Source: Eublepharis macularius
Taxonomy: Eukaryota > Chordata > Lepidosauria > Squamata > Eublepharidae
Length of the DNA stretch: 64,000 nucleotides
NCBI RefSeq assembly: GCF_028583425.1
Contig: NC_072791.1
Span: forward strand, 28,899,368-28,963,367
Reading direction: 5' to 3'
The translations under genes and the position numbers were made by a program. The notes below the pieces were generated by a model. The model ran no database searches. It saw nothing but the letters and a program-made list of their open reading frames with translations, and was not told the origin of the DNA. Positions 47,101 to 59,100 of the stretch are shown piece after piece; the stretch's first letter is position 1; each line of letters begins with the position of its first letter.

Positions 47101-50100
47101 TACCATGTTATGTCTCAGTTTGGCGTCACACAGGCCTCGTCACCAAATATTAATTGGCCGGCTAAATATAAGAACATAAATGTAATAGATATGTTGATAG
47201 CCAGTTACTATGTTTGATGAGCCAGTTGGGTGTAGCGATTAAGAGCAACAGGACTCTAATCTGGAGAGCCGGGTTTGATTCCCCACTCCTCCACTTGAAA
47301 CCAGCTGAGTGACCTTAGGTCAGTCACAGCTCTCTTAGAGCTCTCTCAGCCCCGCCCATCTCACAGGGTGATTGTTGTGGGGATAATCCTACTATGTAAA
47401 AGGCTAACTGTATTCCTGACAACTCGCTTCCTACCCTCGTGTTCCGCCAGAGGGCGCTGCCATGGAGCGAAGCCCAGACAAGGCAGCTTGTCCCTCCAGA
47501 GAGCACGCCACAGCAGGAAGCCCAGGCTGGAATCAGACGCGGAGCAGGTGGCAGTGCCAACCCCCTGCTTTCACCCAGCTTGGATCAGGAGTAGAGCAGG
47601 TGGCAATGCCTGCCCCTGTCTTCACCCAGCTGGGATGAGGCGCAGAGCAGGAGACAAAGCCCGCCCTCCTTCACCCAGCTGTGATCAGGCGCAGAGCAGA
47701 TTACAATGCCTGCTCCCCCTTCGCCTGGCCAGGATCAGGCACAGAGGAGGAGGAGGAGGCAATACCCACCCTCCCCTTTCTAGAACCCATTGTCTTTTTT
47801 CCCACAACGGGCATTGTTACTCGTAACAACATACTTTGTAAACTGCTCTGAGTGGGTGTTGTAGTCCTGAAGGGTGGTATATAAATTGAATGTTGTTATG
47901 AAATTGCTGAGGTTTAATGTTGTTACCCAGAACGATCAAATTCTGAGATACAAACAATTGTAGAAAAACTTTTGTGTTACTGCTTCATCTTACTACTGAT
48001 CTTTATCTAAAATAATCTTGTATCTAAGCAATCAGAATCTCTAGAAAATCAAATTTACCTCGCATTTTACTTGGGTGTACTTTCAAGCTAGAAGGACTTA
48101 CAAATAATGCAGAACATTTTTTTCTAAGACAAGCTGCTTGTCCTCTTCTGTCACGTAGGTTGAATGTGCTCAACTTTTCTGTTCCACCTCATTAGTTTTT
48201 CTCCTTACTCCAGCCCCTATCCTGCACGGCTTTTGGGCACACGAGAGCTAGCTTGGCTTAGTGGTTAGAGTGCCAGTCGGGTTCAGGTCCCTGTCCTGAC
48301 CATGGAAATTTGGCAGGTGACTTTGGGCCCATCGCAGTTTCTCAGCCGAAACTACCTATGAGGCAGTGGCTGTTGTGAGGATATGGTGGAGGAGGGGAGA
48401 GTAATGTGATGTCGCTATGGGTCCCCACAAGGGAGGGAAGGTGGGCTGTGAATGAATAAAGAATTAAAAATAGGTCCTATGACCCATGACCTAACCTTTA
48501 GAGAAGTCAAAAGGAGCCCCTTCCTTCCTCTTGCTGGCAGGGTGGGCAGGACCCATCCCTGGGTGTTTTATTTTACCTTAAAGCCTAGTCCCAAAACTCA
48601 TGACCTGATACAAGCAACCGTCACCTGTTGTACAGCCCAAGGCCTGAATGATTTTCCCTCTTGAAGCAAAATGTCAGGAAAACAATAGGGCCACAAAATG
48701 TTTCACAATTGACAGACGTATCCTATGATTAACAAGCTGGGATACTATTCCTAGGAGGGTATATACCAAAGATGTTTTCAAACTTTCTGTCGCATTAGAT
48801 GAGTTAATGTGTTTGTTTCACAGCAGCCAGCATGGGGAGATTTTCCTGACCAGAACAAGCAGGAACCACAGCAAATAAGAATTCCGTCATTTACACCCAG
48901 TGTAGTCCACCCAGCCCCTTTACGAAGGACTTGTAAGTAAATGTTGGAGATTTGCTGTCTCATTTTTTGGAAGATTGGTGAAAACATTGCATCATACTGC
49001 TTTTCTCCTCCCCCCCCCCCCGCCATTGTGGGTTACACAAGATAATGAAGTATTTGACATGTGGTATTTAAGCTCATTGAAATCAATGGGCTTAGACTGG
49101 AGTAACTCTGCTCTGTGGTGAGCTCCCCCCTCACTGGCAGTTTTCAAGAAGAGGCTGGATGAATACTTGTCAGAGATGCTTTAGGCTGATCCTGCACTGG
49201 GCAGGGGGTTGGACTAGATGGTCTGTATGGCCCCTTCCAACTCTATGATTCTGTGATTTCACTGTATGAGTCTCAAAAGTCCTTATACAATCTTGTGATC
49301 TCTAAGGTCTGAATCATCATTTTATATAGATATACTAATGGTTTGCATCCAGCTGTCCTTGCACAGAAGGTTCAAGATGTTTTCCTACATTCATCTCCAT
49401 TCCTGCAGCCCCTTCTGACCCACAGATAGATCTTTCCTGAAGTCATGGGACCACTCAGAAGTATAGCTGCATGGCTTGGGGGACTGAAGTGAGAAGGGGT
49501 GAGGGGGTGAAATTGCTTCTTTCCCTCGGTGGAGCTGCATTTGCAGAAGAGGAGTGACTTCACTGCACTTGAGCCCTGTGACCCATGAAGGTATTCCTCT
49601 ACTTGGGTCCGCAATCAAGGAATCTTTCCAGGAGTAGCAAATGGCTGCAGGAACAGAGGGGAATGCAGGACACTCCACATTTCATGCATGGATGACTGAG
49701 ATTCAACAACTTTTGCTAGCAAGCTGGATACGGGTCCCTTTTAAAGCTGTGAGGTGGTCTTTGCCTGCTTGGAATTTCCCTTATACTGGAAAGAAGCGCA
49801 TTCAGAAACTGAGGGTTTGGGGGGTGGGGGTGTTGCCGAAATGGGAACATTTTATGGGGACAGATCTCATTGCCATAATTTGCGTACAGCAATCTCTGTG
49901 GCAATATGAATGCTCGCTTACTTCTGTAATAATTGAAAGAGAATTTACTATGAGCTGTGTATTTACAAATATGCTAACAAACAATATTAACTATGTTTCA
50001 TTTCAGCCCTTCCGTCTAGATCAGTCTCAGTGGATGAATCTAGACCTGAACTTCTTTTTAGGCTAGTAGTGGGTGCTTTCTCGATGTCAGTGCTTCATAT

Positions 50101-53100
50101 CGATCCTTTACCACCACCTGAAACAGCACTGAATATTAATCCACTGACGCTAATGGCACAGGATTTTTTTACCCGAATAGAAAAGGTTGATCCAGTTAAA
50201 TTTCCAACAGAAGATTTTCTGTCCCTCCGAGAAGTATTTGCAAAGGCTTGTTCGCATGATCATCTTAGGTACAATTTTGCTTATTCATGAGTTAATTCAA
50301 CGAATGGTCTGGCATGCTATAAGAGTTCATAGAGCATTTTAAGCTTGTTCTGTAATATGTGAAATTGTAGCATACTTGAGGGATTGAGACAATGCAATTT
50401 TTAAAAATGCATTTTTCATAATCCTGCCAGTAGTAGGTATTATAGGATGGATCACATGGAACATTTCCGCTTTCACAGGAACTTTTGTGCAAGTGGAAAC
50501 ACAAGAAAATCATGCATAAAGTCAACTTGGCTGTATCTGATCTTAGCTTTTCTAGCACAAGCTATATTTCAGGGGGGGAAACCCTCCCTGATAATGACCT
50601 TCAGTTGTACTGTATTGCACCTCAAATTTGGACTGTAATGACTGCATCAGGTAACTGATTTTTGTACAGAACAGCACTGGTAGGAAATCAAAATCCAAGC
50701 TTGGTGTTCCACTTGCTGTTGTGCAATGTCTCGCACAAACAGAACTGCATCAGGTAAAATTTCTCTTTTACTGTCACATGGTGGGATCCAGTCTGATATA
50801 CTGCAAACCACCACCGAGCAATATGGTAGAAAACCTGTGAGCAGTCTTGCAACACACTGCACAGCCACTGTTTTGTTTTTCAAATTGATCTCCTAAATGG
50901 AGGAAGACACTCTAGTTCACCTTATAGTTTCTTAAATTTCCATTAACTTGGAATGCAGAAGTGCTTGGTTTCCAGCTGATACTCTCTGCATAATTCTCCG
51001 TCTCTGGTCTCATATTCACCGTATGTAGTCATAGAACTCCTGTGTGTGAGAGAATTCCCACTGATGTCAGTGGTGGAGGTGGTGTCCTTTAATTGTTTTC
51101 TGTTATTGAAATGAATGTGTGAGCTCTGTGTGTGTGTCACTCCAGTATCCACAAGGGAAAACCTGGATTAAGACAGTGATCTTTTTGAACTGTGAAATAG
51201 AAATGGTCTTTGAACAAACAGAAGGGGTACTTTGGAATGGATAATATGTGTCAAGGGCCTGTGAGGCGTTGAGAAGGGGAGAAGAAGCACTTGTAAAATT
51301 CCCCTGCCCCCAGCCCAGTAAGGTGTATTGGTTAGAAAGTCAGACTGTTGTCTGGGAGAATCAGGTTGAAATCCCCACTCTGCTGTGACACTCCCTGGGC
51401 TGCCTTGGGCCAATCATGCTTTCTCAGCCCAACCGAACTCACAAAGTGGTTGTGAAGATAAAATGGAGGAGATGAGAATGATGTACATCACCCTGAGATC
51501 CTTGGAGGCAGGGTGGAATAAAAATGTACCGATTAAATAAAATCTCCCCCTCTCATGATGCAGCGAACTCTTACGAGCTTCGGTAGGTCAATTTCTCTGT
51601 CTGCTTTGCTTTCTCTTTCTGCCGGGCCATGTCCAAATCTCATCAAGACATCTGAGGGGGAAGAGAGGTTTTTACTTTGGATTCATTTACCAGGTCGTGG
51701 TGTTTCTGCATACCTCAGGAAGTCTTCCTGCATGCCTTGACTGTGTGTGACCTGATTTTTCTGCTTTCGTGATTGGCACACACCAATCATTTAGTTATTG
51801 GATAAAAAATAGTTAATAGGATGCCGGGGGCATCAGCAAATCATTTCCCATGTTCTGATTACTTTATGGTGTATGTAGTTTAATTTTGTGTTTTCTGGAG
51901 ACGGGACTAAGCACTGACAAATTGTGGAATTGAATGGCTGCTCTTGTCTTTGTTTCATTGCAGGGAGACTTGCAATTTATTCATGTGTTTTCCACAAGTT
52001 TTAAAATAAATACACATAACCAATTCATGGACATTTTTATATCTTTGTTTCTCATCATAGATTTATAGGGACAGGCATTAAAGTGTCCTATGAGCAAAGA
52101 CAAAGATCAGCCTCTCGTTGTTTGAGTACAGATCTGTCTGTTGGGCAGATGGAACTTCTGGAATGCCTTTTTTCTACTGACTCTCGTTCTGAAATACCTC
52201 ACTATACAGAGGTAACTCGTTTTTATATCTATTTAACAAGAGCAAATGCTTAACACTGCAACAGCGCTGTGCATGTTTACTAGCAAGTAAACTCAGTTTG
52301 GTAGAACCTAAACCCAGTCAAGTATGCGTTGAACCGCAGCCTTATTACTGTGAATGATTCTCTACAATAGTGTAGAAAGACAGCTGCCTTTATTAACAGT
52401 CTGAATACTGTCATTTTTTACAGAACTTTCAGAGTATGCTTTATGATCTTTCACATATCTTCACAGCCGTGTTGATCATATTCTCATTTGGGAGGCAGTC
52501 TGAGCCCCAAAGCTAATTGAGCTCCTTGGAGATCAGTGGGTTGGATGCAGGCTAAATTGGCAGTTTCCACCAATTTTTTTCTCCTCCATGTTGCAGACCC
52601 TTCTCCTGTCATTCCTAAGGGTACCCTGCCCCCCAAGGAGCAGCATTTTTATGGAGAGGGGAGGAGGGGGAAGCCTGGAAACTTTCATTCTGCCATTGAA
52701 AATTCAGCCTGGATCCAACCCTGTGATTGGCTCTTGCACTTTTAAAATTTGTTTTAATAGCAGTAATGAGGGAATTGGAAGTGGTAGCAATCAGGCCGAG
52801 CAGCAGTGATCTTGCATGCACTGGTATTTAGGGTCAACCTCACCCACCATATTGCAATGCAGCCCCATTTTTTTTTCTTGCTGCTGGGAGTAGGGCCAGC
52901 CCTGCTCAGCAAGCAAATCAGGCAGAGATTAGTGGATGTGTCAGAACAGATTGTAAATGTGTCACTCTGGTATTTTGTTACCTGGGGGGGAGGGGGCTAC
53001 GTGTGTGCTTGCTATTTACACATGCACCTGCTGAACCCACGGCGAGGGATCCTAAACTGTGTATTTGTATATTAACCTTTTTTCCTACTGTTTTATTTTT

Positions 53101-56100
53101 AAAGCTGCTAATGTTTAATTCTGAAAAACAAGGAAGCAAGTTACACCCTCACTCCTGCCTTCAGCTCCATTACAAACACTCAGATAATAGAGGACCCCAG
53201 GTAAGATGGGAGAGATTTTTTTTCCTCTGGTCTCCGAACAAAAATGCATAAACTAGGGTGGGAGGTGGGTGAGATTTACAGATAGTAGTAAAATGCCACT
53301 AAAGATTTTGATGTCCTTTTTTGTAGGGTAGCCAAGGAAGACTGAGCTCGGTCCCCCAGAAAGCGGAATTACAAATCAAGTTGAATCCAGCATTTTGTGA
53401 ATTAGATATCAGCATTGTAGATAGACTAAATTCCTTGCTTCAGCCCCAAAAGCTAACTACAGTGGAGATGATGGCGTCACACATGTACACCTCATACAAC
53501 AAACACATTAGCCTGGTAAGCTGGCCAAAATCATCCTTTGTTTGCCTGCTGTGGCTACCTTTTTTTCAACACTACAAAGAAAATACCACAACAGTCTTTG
53601 GCCTCACTGTCTGTCCTTCCCGGTCTTACAGGGTGGCTGTCCACTGGTAGAGGTGTGGTTGGTGATCAGTGGCTAGACCAGGCAGGCCATTGGAAAAGTT
53701 CATGCTGTCCCTTCCGCCTAGCTGCACATGGGTGATGAACACACATGTGAGAATCGGCCTTGAGAGAGAACAGCTTAAAGCTTCATGTTTTAAAGATTGT
53801 TTAACTTTTCATATATTAAAGTCTATGCCAAACAATCTGTGATTCTGAAGGAATTGACAGTGGGGTATAAGGAACAATTCCTTCACCTCAACCAAATCTC
53901 CACCTCCAGGTTGTTCCAAACTGTCAGGGGCTTGAGCATGCACTTTCCCCCTTTCCTTATTTTTTTTTCCTTTTAACTGATTCTTAACTATTCTCAACAT
54001 CCTTTGCCTCAGAGCATAGTCCCAGAGCATAGTCAAGAATAGTCATTGTGCTGCTGGTGTGGGGGATGATTTAATTTTATAAAGTCGTGTTTTTTCTGCC
54101 TCTCAACAAAACTCTTTGTGTAGAATCCCCTTGTCATCTATGGGTGGCTTGGTTTTGCTGCTTTAATAATTGGCACAAACCACTCAGTTGACTAGAACAC
54201 GCTCGTATAATAAAGCATTAAAATCACTGTATTTTTCTTTTGTGTTTTTAACTAAATTATATAGGCTGGCTTACAAGGAGCCACCTTCACAAGGGGCTTT
54301 TGCCTCTTTGTCCAGCTGCTGCTCTTTGCTCTTCAAAAAGCTGCTTCTGAGGATCAGAGGGCTTTTTGACCATCGGTATATGATGCCCAGTGTGTGCCTA
54401 GGAGTGCTTTCTGTTCCTGGATGGGACTCTTCCTACAGTCTGATCTCTTGTTTCATAAATCATAGTAACGAAAATACTGTGGTTGGTGGCAAGATATTGA
54501 TTTCTAAACAACACTTTTGAGAATGCTGCCCAAATTTCTGACAGGGACAACTGTTTTTCCTCTGCTATTAAATGTAACATTTTTTCATTAAATGGGGAAA
54601 GCTTAATTCCATGATCCCTGTCTTTCAAGTTTGATTTAATTGGAGGTAGGCATAAGAAGTTTCTGGAAGTGGTTGCAATTAATAATTTGACTTCTTGGCA
54701 TTTATTTCCTTTTTTTCCTTTTTTCTGCCATTTTAGCACAAAGCATTTGCTGAAGTTTTTCTGGATGATTCACGCACTCCTGCAAATTGCAAAGTATCAG
54801 TACAAGTAACTGCACCATCTTTGAAGCTTTCTGTTCGCTTCCCAATACCTGACCTACGATCAGACCCGGAACGAGGACCTTGGTTTAAAAAGTCCCTTCA
54901 GAAGGAAATTCTTCACTTAGAGTTTGTAGATATGGAACTTCAGACAGAGTTTACAGGAGGGCCAACTCCAGAGCAAATTAAACTAGAGCTCACTTTTAAA
55001 GAACTAACTGGTAAGATGAACACATTTGTCAGTGGGCACTGCTGTAGTTGTGTCGATCCTCAAAATATAAGGGGAATTTTTATTGGTTCAATTTCTGTTG
55101 TGGTTGGAATAGACAAGCTTTCCTCAAAGAAAGTGAATCAGTTTACATATATTACTAGGAGTGTGGTATTCAGGTTTCTGATTTGGGATAAATACTAGAA
55201 TTGGACCCGATTCGTAAAGATTTGGGATTTCTGAATCAGGCCCAGCATTGCGGGCCTGATTCAGGAATCTCGAATCAAAGCTTTCCAAAGCAATTTGGGT
55301 CACTTTGGAAAGCTTCAGGTGCGTTTAAACCTTGTGCCCTTGCTCCAGCTGAGTGGAGGAGCCCACCAGTTAGCTGGAGCAAGGGCAGGGCTTGCAAGCA
55401 ACTTTAAAGCGTTGCTTGCAAGCGGTGCCTGCAGCGGCTTCCTCCACAGCCCAACTGGTTGTCGCGGTGGTGGCAGCAGGCCCTCCCACCACCCAGTTGG
55501 TCATCGCAGGGCTCTCAGCTGGGTTTGAGTTATTCTGGATTGTGCCCACCCCTATATATTACAGCACATGTGTTTATAATATTTTAGCAACTTCAGACAA
55601 AGATTTTATACTTTAAACATGCATCTCTGCCTGGGTGGTTACAAATCCTTGTTCTTAGGTTATTTCAGTCATTTGTAACCCTGTTTGGATGCACACAGCA
55701 GGTTACTATCTAAAATATTTTCATGATTAGCTGCTTTTACTTTCTGTGTAATGGAAGTGTTCTGGATAGTATGCAAGCTTTCATGCATTATGGGTTGAAC
55801 TTGAATATCCCTGTTTGGAGGAAGTGGAGATATCCTTCTCAATCCTTCCCCCCCACCCCCAGTTAAAATTGTCACCCACCAGGCCCAGTGGGTTGACTGA
55901 GGCACATTATAAAGATCTGCCCACCAGTCAGCTGATCAGTAGCAGCTGGCCCTTTAAGAGTAGGCATGCACTGATTGCTGGCCCTTTGACAGCCAGCTGT
56001 CTGACAGTCAGTTGTTGAGAAGCTCCACCCTGGGGGCAGGGAAGGGAGGTAACAAGGGAGAAATTGCTCAGAAGGCACTATTGGTCCCTTGCAGGCCGGG

Positions 56101-59100
56101 CCACACCCCCATAAGGCTTCTGAAAGGAGAGAAGCCATTGGGCATGCTCCAGGCTGGTTAGGGCCTTCAGAAAGCTTGAGAGAGGAGGCCAAGGAGAACA
56201 GACCAGCTCTGGTTCTCAGCCCAGAAGGGATAGAGCTAGGGAACAGGAAGGAGATTAGGATGGTGCCCAATCCACGCTTCCTTCTGTCTGAGGCAAAGGG
56301 AAGACACATCAGCCAAATTAGGCCCTGGTGCATGACAGTTGAGGCTAGGATTTCTCCAATCCCCTTGCCTGTTCTGCAGTATTTGAGGCTGTCTTTTTGA
56401 CTGAACACTTCTAGCGCTACTGCAGTGACCATGTTCTTGAGGAATTTGTGTATAAGCTTAGGTCAACATCAAAAGTGTCGATAGAAATAACATTTCAAAA
56501 TGGACTTGCCAAATTGAGAAGACTGAGGTTTCTTAGCATACCTCAAACATAACTTAGAAGAGCTGCTCATCTGAACATTAGCAAGGCCTTTTTTGAGAAG
56601 AATTTGATTTTATTTCTGTCTGACTAAAAATCTTCCATAGGCAAAGGAAAAGTTATACATTTTAGTCCTATAAACTTATGAACATGAGGATACTTAATAA
56701 CATATTGGTAGCCTAGATGGACACTCTCTTACCTCCAAGTCCACGCTCTTCTGAATAATCTGGTTAGTTTTATCGTATGCTACTACAGAGTAATAGAATA
56801 TTAGGGTTTCTGTAGCATGCTCGGTCAACAATTTAACTTACTTTCACAGCAAAGTCCAGGAGAGTAGCGAGCTTGCTGAAAGTGTTGTGGTATTACAAAA
56901 ATTAACAATTTTGGCATGTTTCAGGTAGGTGGCTGTGTAGATGGTATGCACTTCCATTTGCAAGATCCTATTATATAACAGATTATTATACAAAAAAATA
57001 AATTGAAAATAAAAGTTCTTCTCCGGGTTTTTGTTCTGAAAAGACCGGGAAAATGCTGATTTCATGCAAGTCCAAATTGTATTCACAATTACTATGCCGA
57101 TGCAACTAATTGCAGGTCCACACAACCTAATCTGTTGCTGGTCATTCAACAGGGTCATTCAAAGAAAGTAAAGAGGAACCAGTGGTAAATTTTTTTCAAG
57201 TTTCCAGCGGGGTAGTTGGAGAGATGACCTCATCAGACAACTTCGACTGGCCACGGTAAAGTGGGATGCTTGGTGGGCTAATGTTCTCTAACACCATCAT
57301 AAGAACTTCAGCATATGATCAAATGCCCCCCATGGTATTTCTTCTCTGCTTGCTGTGTAACTTTTGGATGCTTATAGTTTTCCACTATAAGCAGGGATTG
57401 GGCCCTACGATCTGTTTATGGGAACTCTTTGGCTGCAGCTCTTCCTGGCTCACCTCCTCACCACAGCCATTTTCTATTAAATGTATGTTATAAATAAGCA
57501 TTCAACTGCAGTATCAGATGAAGTAGTCTTCTAAATCTCACAAACTCAAATGATATGGTTGATTGCTGTAGTTACAGGTTTGGGGTATTAATGCTTAAAT
57601 AGTAGTAAAAGTAACTTCAAGGGTGTATTTGAACCATGTGTTTTTTTTGCTGACAAAAGATATTCTGCCATTGGAAAAGGTGGAACAATTTTAGCTGATT
57701 TTCCCTTTTCACTGCTGACCCCTACTTCAGCTGCCCATGCTGTTCTTGGGTATCCCTTTACCTTCAAGGGCATAACTTCAAGGAGCTGTGGCAGGAGACA
57801 AGAGATGGGAAAGTTGGCTTCCACTCATATTAGGCAGGATTTCACCCTGTTTATTTTATTTCTTGAATAATTCTGCAGTTATGTTATGGTGTACTTGACT
57901 TCCTTGGTAGAGGGGTTTTCCACACTCCAGGCAGGGTTTAGAACAGCAGGAAAGTGTGGTGCACTGGTTAGTGTTGGCTAAAATTCTGGGAGATCCAAAT
58001 TCAGATCATCACTGTGCTAAAGCTCAGTGGGTGACCTTGAAGAGGAAAACAAATTTACCTCAGATGCACCAGCAGATGAGCTGCAGCTGGGCTAAGTAGT
58101 TAACAGCATTTAGAAGCCAAATATATCACTTTTTATGACTGAAATGACAACAGAACACTTTACAAATCTCTTTTCATTGCCCTAAAATTCATATACCTAT
58201 TTCATCAGTAGTCATGCTTCCTTTTTTTGTTTGAATATTAGGATTGTACTAAAAATAAACCCACTTGCTGTACACTCCATTCTGGAAAGGGTAGCTGCTG
58301 AGGACGAGGAGGAAGTGAATGGTCACTTTCAAGAGGAAGAAGAAGGTGGCTCTCATTCCCTGAAGGACGTGTGCGATCTTAGAAGACCAGAGCCATCTCC
58401 CTTTTCCTCTCGTAGGGTCATGTTTGAGAATGAAGAGGTAAGCATGAAGGGCCATGTTTTGGTTCATCACAATGGGTCTCATAGAGGGGAATCTGATACA
58501 TGCCTGAAGTGTGTCCAGTTCTTGTGGTGTGTTTGAGGAGGGGGTAGGTTCATTTGTGCAAACTTCATTTGCCAGATACGTGAATGAACAGGAGAACTAC
58601 AATATCAGGTTATACAGTGAACACAGCAGTATCCTGCAGTAAGCTTGGAAATGTCAGACAGTTCCTGCAGTTTCAGTAACACGCTGCAAGTTTACTGCTG
58701 TGTGTATATATGCCTTCTAATTCAAGTAAACATGCCTTTAGGAAACTGATTGCATCCAATTGGTTTATGATGGTTAACCTCCAAGAAAGCACAATTCATG
58801 GTGGTTAGTTACAAGTTGAAGCTATGCCAGCTGATTGCAAACCATTTACCTAAGGCAGGACGACAGCTTGTGAACTACCATGCTAAAGGGGGGTTTAAGT
58901 ACAACTTACGGCACTCCTCCAAGCTTCGATAAGTGCCAAGCATCTAGAAAATTGCTGTGCATGGCTGGTGGCTTGCATTAATCTAGGTAGCTTGCAGTAT
59001 GTGCAATTGCAAAGGATGATGACTTGAACACGTAGGCACTTGATTAATCCACTTTGGAAAAGTCACTCAGGTACATTGAGTCTCTGATCAGTTACCAAGT

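Larger units (their letters stand above)
47219..47905 (+). mobile_element. tRNA-derived SINE, split by the Helitron
   Basis: The left part, 47219-47386, has GAGCCAGTTGGGTGTAGCG (A-box) and GGGTTTGATTCCCC (B-box). The right part, 47824-47905, ends GGTATATAAATTGAATGTTG. Joined, they align with the copy at 13212-13458. Confidence 0.75.

Noticed and set aside
47527-47775. CRISPR-like array
   Set aside because: Units are degenerate and contiguous with no constant repeat and unique spacer, in a vertebrate genome.
47368-47826. 152-residue open frame
   Set aside because: It runs through the SINE and the 50-bp tandem units of the probable Helitron; the peptide repeats reflect the DNA repeat.
55850-56440. 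Overlapping frames of 186 and 103 residues in ATG2B intron 15
   Set aside because: They overlap on opposite strands, lack splice partners and match no family I know.
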